Shown: positions 10,722-22,743, numbered from the stretch's first letter. The stretch: DNA of 64,000 nucleotides from Aquipseudomonas alcaligenes NBRC 14159 (GCF_000467105.1 NZ_BATI01000010.1:62001-126000); one strand, 5' to 3'. Made by a program: numbers and translations. Notes: generated from the letters alone by a model not told the origin.

Positions 10722-11108
10722 TCAGAGCAGACCTTTCTTCTGCTTGTAGTCGCGCACGGCCGCCTTGATGGCGTCCTCGGCGAGCACGGAGCAGTGGATC
10801 TTCACCGGCGGCAGGGCCAGTTCCTCGGCCAGCTGGGTGTTCTTGATGGTCTCGGCCTCATCCAGGGTCTTGCCCTTCATCCACTCGGTGGCGAGGGAGC
10901 TGGAGGCGATGGCCGAACCGCAACCGTAGGTCTTGAACTTGGCGTCTTCGATCACGCCCTGCTCGTTGACCTTGATCTGCAGGCGCATGACGTCGCCGCA
11001 GGCCGGTGCACCGACCATGCCGGTGCCGACATTGGGATCCTCGGCGTCGAGCTTGCCGACGTTACGCGGATTTTCGTAGTGGTCGATGACCTTCTCACTG
11101 TATGCCAT
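10722..11108 (-). CDS. iscU: Fe-S cluster scaffold IscU
   Basis: IscU is the scaffold on which [2Fe-2S] clusters are built from IscS-derived sulfur. The 128-residue product has Cys37 (APACGDV), Cys63 (TYGCGSAI) and the third Cys in the HscA-recognition segment LPPVKIHCSVLAED. Asp39, which keeps the cluster labile, is present. It lies 48 bases after iscS. Confidence 0.98.
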   Translation of the reverse strand: MAYSEKVIDHYENPRNVGKLDAEDPNVGTGMVGAPACGDVMRLQIKVNEQGVIEDAKFKTYGCGSAIASSSLATEWMKGKTLDEAETIKNTQLAEELALPPVKIHCSVLAEDAIKAAVRDYKQKKGLL

Positions 11109-11156
11109 GTTGCCAATCCTCTCTCATCAGGTGCCGCTCTACAGGCGACTCGAAAA

Positions 11157-12371
11157 TCAGTGTGCCTGCCACTCGACCTTGGAGATGTCGACACCTTCTT
11201 TGAACATGTCCCACAGCGGCGACAGCTCACGCAGCTTGCTCACCGCCTCCAGCACCTTGGTGGCCGCGTAATCCACTTCTTCCTCGGTGGTGAAGCGACC
11301 GAAGGTGAAACGGATCGAGCTGTGCGCCAGCTCGTCGTTGCGCCCCAGGGCACGCAGCACGTAGGAAGGCTCCAGCGAGGCGGAGGTACAGGCCGAACCG
11401 GAGGAAACCGCCAGGTCCTTGAGCGCCATGATCAGCGACTCGCCTTCGACGTAGTTGAAGCTCAGGTTGAGGTTGTGCGGTACGCGCTGGGTCAGACTGC
11501 CGTTGACGTACAGCTCTTCCATGCCCTCGAGCTGCTTGTAGAAGCGATCACGCAGCGCCAGCACGCGCTGGCTCTCCTGCGCCATCTCTTCCTTGGCGAT
11601 GCGGAAGGCCTCGCCCATGCCGACGCACTGGTGCGTGGCCAGGGTGCCGGAGCGCATGCCGCGCTCATGGCCGCCACCGTGGGTCTGCGCTTCCAGGCGC
11701 ACGCGCGGCTTGCGGCGCACGTACAGGGCGCCGACACCTTTCGGGCCGTAAGTCTTGTGCGCGGAGAAGGACATCAGGTCGACCTTCATCTTCTCCAGGT
11801 CGATCTCGACCTTGCCGGTGGACTGCGCCGCATCGACATGCAGCAGCACGCCGCGGGAACGGGTCAGCTCACCGATGGCGGCGATGTCGTTGATGGTGCC
11901 GATCTCGTTGTTGACGTGCATGACCGACACCAGCACGGTGTCCTCGCGCAGCGCCGCCTCGACCATCGCCGGCGTGATCAGGCCGTCTTCGCCCGGCTCG
12001 ATGTAGGTCACTTCGAAGCCTTCGCGCTCGAGCTGACGGCAGGTATCCAGCACCGCCTTGTGCTCGATCTTCGAGGTGATGATGTGTTTGCCCTTGGTGC
12101 TGTAGAAGTGCGCAACACCTTTGATCGCCAGGTTGTTGGACTCGGTGGCACCGGAGGTCCAGACGATCTCGCGCGGGTCGGCATTGACCAGCTCGGCGAC
12201 CTGGCGACGGGCGTTCTCGACCGCTTCCTCGGCCTTCCAGCCGAAAACATGGGAGCGCGACGCCGGGTTGCCAAAGTTGCCATCCACCAGCAGGCACTCG
12301 CTCATCTTTTGCGCCACGCGCGGGTCGACCGGGGTGGTGGCGGAATAGTCGAGGTAAATCGGCAATCTCAT
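11157..12371 (-). CDS. iscS: Cysteine desulfurase IscS
   Basis: IscS is the PLP enzyme that removes sulfur from cysteine for Fe-S clusters and tRNA thiolation. The 404-residue product starts [19 protein letters not shown]. It contains the PLP lysine in [12 protein letters not shown] and the catalytic Cys loop [15 protein letters not shown] chose the ATG with AGGAGA a few bases upstream, not a longer frame. The nearby cysE (serine acetyltransferase) makes the cysteine precursor. Confidence 0.98.
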   Translation of the reverse strand: MRLPIYLDYSATTPVDPRVAQKMSECLLVDGNFGNPASRSHVFGWKAEEAVENARRQVAELVNADPREIVWTSGATESNNLAIKGVAHFYSTKGKHIITSKIEHKAVLDTCRQLEREGFEVTYIEPGEDGLITPAMVEAALREDTVLVSVMHVNNEIGTINDIAAIGELTRSRGVLLHVDAAQSTGKVEIDLEKMKVDLMSFSAHKTYGPKGVGALYVRRKPRVRLEAQTHGGGHERGMRSGTLATHQCVGMGEAFRIAKEEMAQESQRVLALRDRFYKQLEGMEELYVNGSLTQRVPHNLNLSFNYVEGESLIMALKDLAVSSGSACTSASLEPSYVLRALGRNDELAHSSIRFTFGRFTTEEEVDYAATKVLEAVSKLRELSPLWDMFKEGVDISKVEWQAH

Positions 12372-12402
12372 CAGATATCTCCTATTCAGGCAGGCGCCCT
12401 GC

Positions 12403-12894
12403 TCACTCGATGGCGGACGCTTCGATCTTGTCCAGCTGTGGCATCCTGCCATTGCAGCGACGCTGATCCTGACGCTGGGCGACTTCCTGCACTTCGCGCC
12501 GGGTCACCAGATCAGCCAGGCTGATGCCGCTGAGGAATTCGTGAATCTGCTGACTGAGGTCGCACCACAGGTGGTGGGTCAGACAGGTATCGCCGGAGTG
12601 GCAATCGCCCATGCCCTGGCAGCGGGTGGCATCGACCGACTCGTTGACCGCGTCGATCACCTGCGCGACCTGGATCACCCGCATGTCGCGCGACAACTGG
12701 TAGCCGCCACCGGGGCCGCGCACACTGCTGACCAGGTTGCCACGGCGCAACTTGGCGAACAGCTGCTCCAGATAGGACAGGGAAATTCCCTGCCGCTCGG
12801 AGATGTCGGCCAGCGACACAGGCCCGTTCTGGGCATGCAGCGCCAGATCGAGCATGGCTGTGACGGCGTAGCGACCTTTGGTGGTCAGGCGCAT
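12403..12894 (-). CDS. iscR: Fe-S cluster regulator IscR (Rrf2 family)
   Basis: IscR is a [2Fe-2S]-sensing repressor of the isc operon. The 163-residue product has a winged-helix N-terminus ([20 protein letters not shown]) and cluster ligands Cys92, Cys98 and Cys104 with His107 in [18 protein letters not shown], matching the numbering of the E. coli protein. It is first in its operon, and two IscR-type sites lie upstream, consistent with autorepression by the cluster-loaded form. Confidence 0.98.
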   Translation of the reverse strand: MRLTTKGRYAVTAMLDLALHAQNGPVSLADISERQGISLSYLEQLFAKLRRGNLVSSVRGPGGGYQLSRDMRVIQVAQVIDAVNESVDATRCQGMGDCHSGDTCLTHHLWCDLSQQIHEFLSGISLADLVTRREVQEVAQRQDQRRCNGRMPQLDKIEASAIE

Positions 12895-12929
12895 GGCGTT
12901 TGCACCGCGTATGAACTTGAGTTGCCGCT

Positions 12930-12959
12930 AGTATCCCCTTTTCCGACTATTTAGGTCAA
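12930..12959 (-). promoter_or_regulatory. Sigma-70-type promoter of the isc operon
   Basis: On the minus strand a -35 box TTGACC (12954-12959) and a -10 box GATACT (12930-12935) are separated by 18 bases. The -35 box lies within the first IscR site, so bound IscR would block RNA polymerase. Predicted from sequence only. Confidence 0.75.
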
Positions 12960-12988
12960 CTATAAGACCGATTGAAATAGTCAGGTAT
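12939..12988 (-). promoter_or_regulatory. iscR: Two abutting type 1 IscR-binding sites
   Basis: Two 25-base segments, 12939-12963 and 12964-12988, each fit the type 1 IscR consensus core GACT-N5-AGTC-RRS-TAT with few mismatches. The first has GACT, GGTC and AACTAT; the second has GATT, AGTC and AGGTAT. They directly abut, like the A and B sites upstream of E. coli iscR, and they cover the -35 box. Confidence 0.72.
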
Positions 12989-13029
12989 AGCGGCGACTCG
13001 GGGCGCAAATGATAGCAGACTATGCGTCT

Positions 13030-13809
13030 TCAGGCAGCCGGCTTGTCGCCAGGCTCCTTGCAGACGTCAGCGAAGTCCTCGTCGCGCAGGACCGGCAGGT
13101 CCTTGGCGCAGTAGTCGCTGCCCAGCGCCTTGAGCGCCGAGCACATCCCCTCCAGACGACCATCCACCGCATGCAGGTGATCGAGCAGCTGACCGATGGC
13201 GCGCGCCACCGGATCCGGCATGTCCGGACCGACACCGTAGGCATCGAAACCCAGCTTCTCGGCCATGGCCTGGCGCTTGGCCTCCTGCTCATCATCACTC
13301 TTGACGATGATTCGCCCGGGGATGCCGACCACGGTGGCGCCCGCCGGCACCGCCTTGGTGACCACGGCATTGGAGCCGACCTTGGCCCCCGCCCCCACCG
13401 TGAAGGGGCCGAGCACCTTGGCCCCGGCGCCGACCACCACGCCATTCTCCAGCGTCGGATGGCGCTTGCCCTTGTTCCAGCTGGTGCCACCCAGCGTCAC
13501 ACCCTGGTAGAGAGTGACGTCGTCACCGATCTCAGCGGTCTCGCCAATGACGATGCCCATGCCATGATCAATGAAGAAGCGCCGCCCGATCTTCGCCCCC
13601 GGATGAATCTCGATACCGGTCATCCAGCGCCCGAAGTTGGACACCACACGCGCCAGCCACTTCCAGCCACGCACCCACAGCGCATGCGCCACTCGATGCA
13701 GCCACACGGCGTGCAGCCCCGGGTAGCAGGTCACCACCTCAAAGGCATTACGCGCCGCCGGATCGCGATGAAACACGCTCTGAATATCTTCGCGCACACG
13801 CTCAAACAT
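13030..13809 (-). CDS. cysE: Serine O-acetyltransferase
   Basis: CysE acetylates serine with acetyl-CoA, the first committed step of cysteine synthesis. The 259-residue product has an N-terminal helical part and a left-handed beta-helix with hexapeptide repeats ([37 protein letters not shown]). The active-site segment is [19 protein letters not shown]. Its start overlaps the trmJ stop by eight bases, so both genes are one transcription unit running toward isc. Confidence 0.96.
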   Translation of the reverse strand: MFERVREDIQSVFHRDPAARNAFEVVTCYPGLHAVWLHRVAHALWVRGWKWLARVVSNFGRWMTGIEIHPGAKIGRRFFIDHGMGIVIGETAEIGDDVTLYQGVTLGGTSWNKGKRHPTLENGVVVGAGAKVLGPFTVGAGAKVGSNAVVTKAVPAGATVVGIPGRIIVKSDDEQEAKRQAMAEKLGFDAYGVGPDMPDPVARAIGQLLDHLHAVDGRLEGMCSALKALGSDYCAKDLPVLRDEDFADVCKEPGDKPAA

Positions 13810-14581
13810 CGTCTTTGCTCCGCTTGTGGGACTCGCCGCGCACTGCCTTCTGGGTCTCGGTCAGGATGCCGCGCAGGATATTCATTTCCAGCTTGCTGAT
13901 GGCCGAGCGCCCGTACAGGCGGCGCAGACGGGACATCAGGTGGCGCGGCTTGGCCGGATCGAGGAAGCCGATCTCCACCAGCGTACTCTCCAGATGACCG
14001 TAGAACAGCTCCAGCTCATCCGTGGTCACCGGCTGGGTATTGAGCATCGCCGTGGTTTCCAGCTTGCTCATCTTGGTCGGCTGCCCCTGGGCAGCCAGCC
14101 AGGCCATGCGCACCTCGTAGGCCAGCACCTGCACCGCCGCGGCCAGATTCAGCGAGCTGAACTCGGGATTGGACGGAATGTGCACATGGAACTGGCAGCG
14201 CTGCAGCTCGTCATTAGTCAGGCCGGCATACTCGCGACCGAACACCAGCGCCACCTCGCCACCCAGCTCGACCTGCTGCAACGCAGTGGTCGCGCACTCG
14301 CGCGGATCCAGCAGCGGCCAGGGGATGCGCCGATCGCGCGCACTGGTGCCCAGCGCCACGCTGCAACCGACCAGCGCCTCTTCGAGGGTGGCCACGACCA
14401 CGGCATTGTCGAGGATGTCGGTAGCGCCGGAGGCACGCGCCACCGCCTCGCCACTGGGGAAGTCTTCAGGATCGACCAGCACCAGACGCGACAGGCCCAT
14501 GTTCTTCATGGCCCGTGCGGCACCACCGATATTGCCGGGATGGCTGGTATTGACCAGCACCACGCGAATGTTCTGCAGCAA
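13802..14581 (-). CDS. trmJ: tRNA (cytidine/uridine-32-2'-O)-methyltransferase TrmJ
   Basis: TrmJ is a SPOUT-class enzyme that 2'-O-methylates position 32 of several tRNAs. The 259-residue product starts [20 protein letters not shown] and contains the SAM-binding knot motifs [17 protein letters not shown] and [19 protein letters not shown]. Members of this family lie just upstream of cysE and iscR in pseudomonads. Divergent from suhB. Confidence 0.95.
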   Translation of the reverse strand: MLQNIRVVLVNTSHPGNIGGAARAMKNMGLSRLVLVDPEDFPSGEAVARASGATDILDNAVVVATLEEALVGCSVALGTSARDRRIPWPLLDPRECATTALQQVELGGEVALVFGREYAGLTNDELQRCQFHVHIPSNPEFSSLNLAAAVQVLAYEVRMAWLAAQGQPTKMSKLETTAMLNTQPVTTDELELFYGHLESTLVEIGFLDPAKPRHLMSRLRRLYGRSAISKLEMNILRGILTETQKAVRGESHKRSKDDV

Positions 14582-14686
14582 CGCCAGCTCCGCTCAAGAA
14601 TGCGAAAGGGCCATGAATGTTACAGAAGGCCCCAGCTCAATACCATGCACAGCGACGAGCCGGCTGCACATAAAAAGCTAGTCTGC

Positions 14687-14692
14687 TAGAAT
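14687..14692 (+). promoter_or_regulatory. Possible -10 box of suhB
   Basis: TAGAAT lies about 40 bases before the suhB start, with only a weak -35 (TGCACA) 16 bases upstream. The 149-base divergent gap must also hold the trmJ promoter, for which I see no clear boxes. Confidence 0.4.
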
Positions 14693-14730
14693 GGCCGGCT
14701 TTCTTCTTTAACGATCCAGGTGAACCTTCC

Positions 14731-15546
14731 ATGCAGCCCATGCTGAATATCGCGCTGCGCGCTGCGCGCAGTGCCGGCGAACTGATCATCCGCTCCATCG
14801 AACGCCTGGACGTCATCTCGGTCAACGAGAAGGATGCCCACGACTACGTGAGCGAAGTCGATCGCGCCGCCGAGCAGACCATCATCCAGGCGCTGCAGAA
14901 GGCCTATCCGACCCACGGCTTCCTTGGCGAGGAAGGCGGCAGCATCGTCGGCAGCGGCGACGGCGCCGATTACCAGTGGATCATCGACCCGCTGGACGGC
15001 ACCACCAACTTCCTGCGTGGCGTGCCGCACTTCGCCGTCAGCATCGCCTGCAAATATCGCGGCCGCCTCGAACACGCCGTGGTGCTCGACCCGGTGCGCC
15101 AGGAAGAGTTCACCGCCAGCCGTGGCCGTGGCGCCGCCGTCAACGGCCGCCGCATCCGCGTCAGCAACCGCAAGAGCCTGGACGGCGCCCTGCTGGGCAC
15201 CGGCTTCCCGTTCCGCGCCGAGCAGGTGGACAACCTGGACAACTACCTGGGCATGTTCCGCAGCCTGGTCGGCCAGACCGCCGGCATCCGCCGCGCCGGC
15301 GCCGCCAGCCTGGACCTGGCCTATGTCGCCTCCGGCCGCTACGACGCCTTCTGGGAGTTCGGCCTGTCCGAGTGGGACATGGCCGCAGGTGCCCTGCTGA
15401 TCCAGGAAGCAGGCGGCCTGGTCAGCGACTTCAACGGTGGCCATGACTTCCTCGAAAAGGGCCAGATCGTCGCCGGCAACACCAAGTGCTTCAAGGCCGT
15501 GCTGACCGCCATCCAGCCGCACCTCGCGCCGTCGATGAAGCGCTGA
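14731..15546 (+). CDS. suhB: Inositol-1-monophosphatase SuhB
   Basis: SuhB hydrolyses inositol monophosphate and in bacteria also takes part in rRNA antitermination complexes. The 271-residue product has the metal-binding motifs GEEGG, IDPLDGTTNFLRG (about residues 84-96) and SEWDMAAGALLIQEAGG. AGGTGA precedes the ATG. It stands alone on the plus strand and is closed by a strong terminator. Confidence 0.97.
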   Translation: MQPMLNIALRAARSAGELIIRSIERLDVISVNEKDAHDYVSEVDRAAEQTIIQALQKAYPTHGFLGEEGGSIVGSGDGADYQWIIDPLDGTTNFLRGVPHFAVSIACKYRGRLEHAVVLDPVRQEEFTASRGRGAAVNGRRIRVSNRKSLDGALLGTGFPFRAEQVDNLDNYLGMFRSLVGQTAGIRRAGAASLDLAYVASGRYDAFWEFGLSEWDMAAGALLIQEAGGLVSDFNGGHDFLEKGQIVAGNTKCFKAVLTAIQPHLAPSMKR

Positions 15547-15560
15547 TAGACGGCTCCAAT

Positions 15561-15589
15561 AAAAAACCGCCCCTCGGGGCGGTTTTTTT
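15561..15589. terminator. Bidirectional terminator between suhB and glycine-zipper gene
   Basis: Arms AACCGCCCC and GGGGCGGTT with a TC-rich loop are flanked by an A-run on the left and a T-run on the right. It can therefore stop transcription of both convergent genes. Confidence 0.92.
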
Positions 15590-15600
15590 ATGCAAGGCGG

Positions 15601-16146
15601 TTACTGAGCGACCGGCTGCTGCACCAGCACCAGCTGCCCCTGATCATTGACCGGGATCTGCATGCCGGGATCGCGATCCATGCGCACCTGGCCGATCTTG
15701 CCGTCCAGCTGGTACTTCACGTCATAGCCGACCAGCTTCTCGCTGGTATCGGTCACGGTGTGGCAACGGGTTTCGGTCGTGGTGTAGGTGTCACGCTCCT
15801 GCATGCCCTCCTGCACCTTGTTGCCTGCATAGCCACCACCCACGGCGCCCGCCACGGTGGCGATCTTCTTGCCGTTGCCACCACCGACCTGGTTACCCAG
15901 CAGACCACCGACCACCGCACCGATGGCGGTCCCGGCGATCTGGTGCTGATCCTTGACCGGCGCCTGACGGGTTACCGCCACGTCCTTGCACACCTCACGC
16001 GGCGTCTTGATGGTCTCCTTGATCGGCTGCACGGCCAGCACTTCGGCATACTGCGGACCACTGACCAGACTGTAGGTGGCCACCGCGCCTCCGGCCGTCA
16101 CGCCCACGGCGCCCAGCACCGCGCCCACTATCATCGACTTGTTCAT
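15601..16146 (-). CDS. Glycine-zipper 2TM domain protein (SlyB-like)
   Basis: The 181-residue product has an N-terminal signal/anchor segment (MIVGAVLGAVGVTAGGAVAT) and a central glycine zipper with alternating GxxxG-like spacing (GTAIGAVVGGLLGNQVGGG, GAVGGGYAGNKVQEG), the Rick_17kDa/2TM pattern. Cys residues flank the zipper (EVCKDV, TRCHTV). Such proteins are envelope-associated and often part of stress or membrane-integrity responses; the exact role of this one is unknown. It is a single gene between suhB and secF. Confidence 0.85.
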   Translation of the reverse strand: MNKSMIVGAVLGAVGVTAGGAVATYSLVSGPQYAEVLAVQPIKETIKTPREVCKDVAVTRQAPVKDQHQIAGTAIGAVVGGLLGNQVGGGNGKKIATVAGAVGGGYAGNKVQEGMQERDTYTTTETRCHTVTDTSEKLVGYDVKYQLDGKIGQVRMDRDPGMQIPVNDQGQLVLVQQPVAQ

Positions 16147-16280
16147 TCGACCCTCCTCAAGGCATCTGTCCGGGCGTATTTTCGCCCCTATTCCCAGCCT
16201 TGGATGGAGCGCCGCCGGCTGAGTTCCTCAATCGAGCAGGCAACACCGACAAATGGGAGCGCGATCACAGCCCGAAAACG

Positions 16281-16308
16281 ACGAGGCCCGGCATCAGCCG
16301 GGCCTCGT
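16281..16308 (-). terminator. Terminator after secF
   Basis: Inverted repeat ACGAGGCCCGGC / GCCGGGCCTCGT with a short loop. On the minus strand it is followed by CGTTTTC, a short T-tract. It lies just past the secF stop codon. Confidence 0.75.
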
Positions 16309-16329
16309 AGAGCGGGAGAGCAACGGTGA

Positions 16330-17238
16330 TCAGGGGCGATCATCCACCTCTTCCGCCTCAACCGGCGGAATCAGATCCTCGCGGGTCAGCTTCAGCCAGA
16401 TCAGCAGGATGCTGGCGATGTACACCGAGGAATAGGTACCCGCAGTCACGCCAATGAACAGCGCCAGCGAGAAGCCCCACAGATTCTCACCACCAAATAC
16501 CATCAGCGCGACGACCGCCAGCAGCGTGGAAATCGAGGTCGCCAGAGTACGCAGCAGGGTCTGCGTGGTCGAGATGTTGATGTTCTCGATCAGATCAGCC
16601 TTGCGCAGCACGCGGAAGTTCTCGCGGATACGGTCGAACACCACGATGGTGTCGTTCAGCGAGTAACCGATCAGCGCCAGCACGGCAGCCAGCACGGTCA
16701 GGTCGAAGGGGATCTGGAAGAAGGAAAACACACCGAGGGTGACGATCACGTCGTGGATCAGCGAGACGATGGCACCGAAGCCGAACTTCCATTGGAAGCG
16801 GAAGGCCACGTAGATCAGGATGCCACCGAGAGCCAGCAGCATGCCCAGCCCGCCCTGGTCACGCAGCTCCTCACCCACCGCCGGACCGACGAACTCGACC
16901 CGCTTGACGCTGAATTGCTCGGCACTCACCTTGTCCAGATCCGCCGCCAGCCTGTTGCCCAGCTGCGGATCATCGCCCTGCAGGCGCACCACCACATCAG
17001 TGGTGGCACCGAAGTGCTGCACCAACGCATCGCCATAACCGGCCTCCGCCAGCTGCCCACGAACCTTGGCCAGATCGGCCGGCTGCTCGTAGTTGAGTTC
17101 GATCAGGGCACCACCGGTGAAGTCCAGACCGAAGTTAAGCCCTTTGACCGCCAGGCTGCCGAGCGACACCAGGGTCAGCAGCACCGTCACCGCGAAAGCG
17201 GCATGACGGATGCCCATGAAGTTGATTACACGTTTCAT
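16330..17238 (-). CDS. secF: Protein translocase subunit SecF
   Basis: SecF with SecD uses the proton motive force to aid late steps of Sec export. The 302-residue product has six membrane segments, beginning with FAVTVLLTLVSLGSLAV. It carries the conserved GLDFTGGALIELNYE and the membrane motif ALIGYSLNDTIVVFDRIREN. I chose the ATG at MKRVINF, 13 bases after secD, over a longer frame that overlaps secD. It ends the yajC-secD-secF unit. Confidence 0.97.
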   Translation of the reverse strand: MKRVINFMGIRHAAFAVTVLLTLVSLGSLAVKGLNFGLDFTGGALIELNYEQPADLAKVRGQLAEAGYGDALVQHFGATTDVVVRLQGDDPQLGNRLAADLDKVSAEQFSVKRVEFVGPAVGEELRDQGGLGMLLALGGILIYVAFRFQWKFGFGAIVSLIHDVIVTLGVFSFFQIPFDLTVLAAVLALIGYSLNDTIVVFDRIRENFRVLRKADLIENINISTTQTLLRTLATSISTLLAVVALMVFGGENLWGFSLALFIGVTAGTYSSVYIASILLIWLKLTREDLIPPVEAEEVDDRP

Positions 17239-17251
17239 CGCAGGCAGCCCC

Positions 17252-19120
17252 TTAGATCCACAGCTTCTTGAAATCACGGCCACCGAAGATCAGGTTGACC
17301 ATGGCACGGGTCACGAAGATGGCCGTGAACATCGAGGTAATGATGCCGAGCGACATGGTCACGGCGAAGCCCTTGACCGGACCGGTGCCCATGGCGAACA
17401 GGATGCCACCGACCAGCAGGGTGGTCAGGTTGCCGTCGATGATCGCCGAGAAGGCACGATCGAAGCCTTCATGGATGGCACGCTGCACAGAGAGGCCATT
17501 GGCGATTTCCTCGCGGATACGCGAGAAGATCAGCACGTTGGCGTCCACCGCCATACCCATGGTCAACACGATACCGGCGATACCCGGCAGGGTCAGGGTC
17601 GCGCCCAGCACCGACATCAATGCCAGCAGCAGGACCATGTTGAAACCCAGGGCCACGGTCGCCAGCCCGCCGAAGAAGCGGTAGATGGCGATAATGAACA
17701 GGGATACGAAGACCATACCCCAGATCGACGCATCGATACCCTTGGCGATGTTGTCAGCACCCAGGCTCGGACCGATGGTGCGCTCCTCGGCGAAGTACAT
17801 CGGCGCAGCCAGGCCACCGGCACGCAGCAGCAACGCCAGTTCGGACGACTCACCCTGACCGTTGAGGCCGGTGATGCGGAACTGGCTACCCAGTGCGGAC
17901 TGGATGGTGGCTAGACTGATGATCTTCTTCTCTTCCTTGAAGGAGGGCACCGCCACCTCCTTCTCGACGCCGTCGACCACCTGCTTGACGTAGCGGGTCA
18001 GCGGCTTTTGCTCGATGAAGATCACCGCCATGCTGCGCCCGACGTTGTTGCGGGTGGCACGGTTCATCAGCTCGCCGCCATGGCCGTCGAGGCGGATGTT
18101 CACCTGCGGACGACCATTCTCGTCATAGCTGGCCTGGGCATCGGTGACCTGGTCACCGGTGATGATCAGGCTGCGCTCCAGCGCCACGGCCGGACGTCCG
18201 GCCTCACGGAACTCGAAGGACTCGGTGGAGGCGCGCGCCGCATCCGGCTCGGCCTGCAGGCGGAACTCCAGGTTGGCGGTCTTGCCGAGGATACGCTTGG
18301 CCTCGGCAGTGTCCTGTACACCCGGCAGTTCGACCACAATACGGTTGGCACCCTGACGCTGCACCAGCGGCTCGGCCACACCCAGCTCGTTGACCCGGTT
18401 GCGTACGGTGGTCAGGTTCTGCTTGATCGAGTACTCGCGGATCTCCGCGCGCTTGGCCTCGGTCAGCGCGATGCGCAGCACCTGCTGCTCGTTACGCGAA
18501 GAGGAGGTCAGCTCGAAATCGTTGAAATTCTTGCGAATGATCGCCTGCGCCTGCTCCAGCGACTCGCCATCGGCGAAGCCCAATTGCACGGCACCATCCT
18601 GCTGCGGCAGGCTGCGATAGCGCACACGCTCCTTGCGCAGCAGACTCTTGATCTCGCTCTCGTAGACCTTCATGCGCGCGTCCATGGCCTTGTCCATGTC
18701 CACTTCCAGCAGGAAGTGCACACCACCGGACAGGTCCAGGCCCAGCTTCATCGGCCCGGCGCCCAGACTACGCAGCCACTGCGGCGTGGTCGGCGCCAGG
18801 TTGAGGGCTACCACATAATCGTCGCCAAGCAGTTTGCGTACCAGCTCCTTGGCCGGCAACTGGTCGTCCTGCTTGCCCAGCCGCACCAGTGCGCCCTTGC
18901 CCTGCTTGCTCAGATCAGCCGACTTGACGGCGATACCAGCCTGTTTCAGGGCCTGGCTTATACGTTCGAGATCGGCCTGACCGACTTCCAGCGCGGTACT
19001 GGCTCCGCTGATCTGAATGGCCGGATCGTCCGGGTAGAGGTTGGGTGCGGAATAAATGAAGCCAACCGCCAGCACTGCCAGGATCAGCAAGTACTTCCAC
19101 AGGGGGAATTTATTGAGCAT
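17252..19120 (-). CDS. secD: Protein translocase subunit SecD
   Basis: SecD is the larger SecDF partner. The 622-residue product has an N-terminal membrane helix (YLLILAVLAVGFIYSAPNLY), a large periplasmic P1 head with GLDLSGGVHFLLEVD at its base, and five further C-terminal helices including TLPGIAGIVLTMGMAVDANV. It is preceded by yajC and followed by secF, the usual operon. Confidence 0.98.
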   Translation of the reverse strand: MLNKFPLWKYLLILAVLAVGFIYSAPNLYPDDPAIQISGASTALEVGQADLERISQALKQAGIAVKSADLSKQGKGALVRLGKQDDQLPAKELVRKLLGDDYVVALNLAPTTPQWLRSLGAGPMKLGLDLSGGVHFLLEVDMDKAMDARMKVYESEIKSLLRKERVRYRSLPQQDGAVQLGFADGESLEQAQAIIRKNFNDFELTSSSRNEQQVLRIALTEAKRAEIREYSIKQNLTTVRNRVNELGVAEPLVQRQGANRIVVELPGVQDTAEAKRILGKTANLEFRLQAEPDAARASTESFEFREAGRPAVALERSLIITGDQVTDAQASYDENGRPQVNIRLDGHGGELMNRATRNNVGRSMAVIFIEQKPLTRYVKQVVDGVEKEVAVPSFKEEKKIISLATIQSALGSQFRITGLNGQGESSELALLLRAGGLAAPMYFAEERTIGPSLGADNIAKGIDASIWGMVFVSLFIIAIYRFFGGLATVALGFNMVLLLALMSVLGATLTLPGIAGIVLTMGMAVDANVLIFSRIREEIANGLSVQRAIHEGFDRAFSAIIDGNLTTLLVGGILFAMGTGPVKGFAVTMSLGIITSMFTAIFVTRAMVNLIFGGRDFKKLWI

Positions 19121-19138
19121 GACGCCGCCCGTTATGAC

Positions 19139-19161
19139 ACGGGGCGCCTTAGGCGCCCCGT
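19139..19161. repeat. Perfect hairpin between yajC and secD
   Basis: Ten-base arms ACGGGGCGCC and GGCGCCCCGT enclose TTA. On the minus strand no T-run follows, so it is not a classical terminator; it may lower read-through or protect the yajC message. The same arms recur in the dksA terminator. Confidence 0.7.
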
Positions 19162-19180
19162 AGTGGTGAACGAAGAATCG

Positions 19181-19522
19181 TTAGATGGATTTCAGCGTGC
19201 CTTTCGGCAGGGTCGCCGCAATGGCCTGCTTCTGGAACTTCAGCTCGACATTGTCGGAGATTTCGACCACCACGAAGTCGTCGGTGACCTTGGTGACCTT
19301 GCCGATGATGCCACCGCTGGTCACCACTTCGTCGCCCTTCTGCAGGCCGCCGAGCAGGTTCTTGTGCTCCTTGGCGCGCTTGGCCTGGGGACGCCAGATC
19401 ATCAGATAGAAGATGACCAGGAAGCCGATCAGGAACACCCACTCGAAACCACTGCCGGCGGGACCGGCGGCAGCGGCCGGTGCAGCGGCGTCGGCATAGG
19501 CGGCGGGAATCAGAAAGCTCAT
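19181..19522 (-). CDS. yajC: Preprotein translocase subunit YajC
   Basis: YajC is a small membrane protein bound to SecDF. The 113-residue product has one membrane helix (GFEWVFLIGFLVIFYLMIW, about residues 27-45) followed by RPQAKRAKEHKNLLGGLQKG and a cytoplasmic KOW-like domain with VTSGGIIGKVTKV. An Ala-rich, Pro-containing leader precedes the helix. It is first in the sec unit, 107 bases after tgt. Confidence 0.96.
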   Translation of the reverse strand: MSFLIPAAYADAAAPAAAAGPAGSGFEWVFLIGFLVIFYLMIWRPQAKRAKEHKNLLGGLQKGDEVVTSGGIIGKVTKVTDDFVVVEISDNVELKFQKQAIAATLPKGTLKSI

Positions 19523-19629
19523 GGAAAACTCCTATTGCAAGGTCTTGAAGCTGGATGTGGCCGACCGCGAACGGCGGCGGGAGCGGGAACACCTCTTAAT
19601 GGGGCGCTGCCCGGTCGATTTCAATCCCG

Positions 19630-21809
<2,180 letters not shown>

Positions 21810-21881
21810 GACAGGCACATCTCCGCGGGGCGCCAAGCTTACCGGAAAGCCCCCCGCACGACCACGCGCCAGCTGTCACCA

Positions 21882-22634
21882 CTACTGCGACGGCGGTGCG
21901 TAGCGGCTCATGATGCGCTGCAAGCTGCCATCCCGGCGCAGCTGCGCGATTGCGGCGTTGAGCGCCGGCAACAGCTCGGCACGCGAACGGTGTAGGCGGA
22001 TGCGCAACTCGGAGCTGTTGATCACCGGTCCTTCCTCCACGCGCGCAGCGCCCGACTGCAGCTGCGGATGCCCATGGCGCAGATAGGCCAGCTCCAGTCG
22101 GTCGATGATGCCGGCCTGGCTGCGCCCATGCGCCACCTTGTACAGCAGGGCAATGGCATCGGGACTGTCATGCCGGCGAAAGTACTCGCTACCGACATAG
22201 CCGTAGCCGCGCACGGTGGCGATGGTCTTGCCGCGCAGGTCGGCCAGCTGCGTGAAGGCAAAGGCATGCCCCGGCGCAAACACCAGCACCTCGTGCGCCT
22301 CGAGCACCCGTTCGGTCCACAGGGTCACCTCGACCTGCTCGGGCGCCGTACGCCATTGCTGGCTGACGCAGCACTCGAGCTGCACCTGACCGTCGCGGAA
22401 CATCTTCTGCGCCCGCAGCGGCGGCGCCGGGCGCGCGGCCTGCAGGTCGACGGCCAGCCGCTCATCCAGCGCATGCATGACATCGCTGAACACGCCACTG
22501 ACCTGGCCGTCGTCGACCATCCAGTAAGGCACCCAGCTTTCATCGGTCACGGCATAGGTCAGGGTATCGGCTGCCGCCATCATTGGCAGCGTGAAGACCA
22601 GGCCGACAAGCCCACTGCGAACAACTTCGAGCAC
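21882..22634 (-). CDS. Periplasmic solute-binding protein family 3
   Basis: The product is an exported protein of the amino-acid-type binding family (SBP_bac_3). It has a signal peptide ending MMAAADT and a first lobe with TYAVTDESWVPYWMVDDGQVSGVFSDV. I use a GTG preceded by GGGGAG at six bases; another GTG lies five codons earlier. No transporter gene is adjacent, so it may serve as an orphan sensor or binding protein. The ligand cannot be read from the sequence. Confidence 0.78.
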   Translation of the reverse strand: MLEVVRSGLVGLVFTLPMMAAADTLTYAVTDESWVPYWMVDDGQVSGVFSDVMHALDERLAVDLQAARPAPPLRAQKMFRDGQVQLECCVSQQWRTAPEQVEVTLWTERVLEAHEVLVFAPGHAFAFTQLADLRGKTIATVRGYGYVGSEYFRRHDSPDAIALLYKVAHGRSQAGIIDRLELAYLRHGHPQLQSGAARVEEGPVINSSELRIRLHRSRAELLPALNAAIAQLRRDGSLQRIMSRYAPPSQ

Positions 22635-22743
22635 CCGCCTCTCCCCCACCGGATCTCATCGGCGCGAGGATAGCCGACAATCTTGACGATCGTCGCCAGC
22701 TTTACCGCCTGCCGCAGCTCTTGAAACCATGCCCGTGGCGCGA

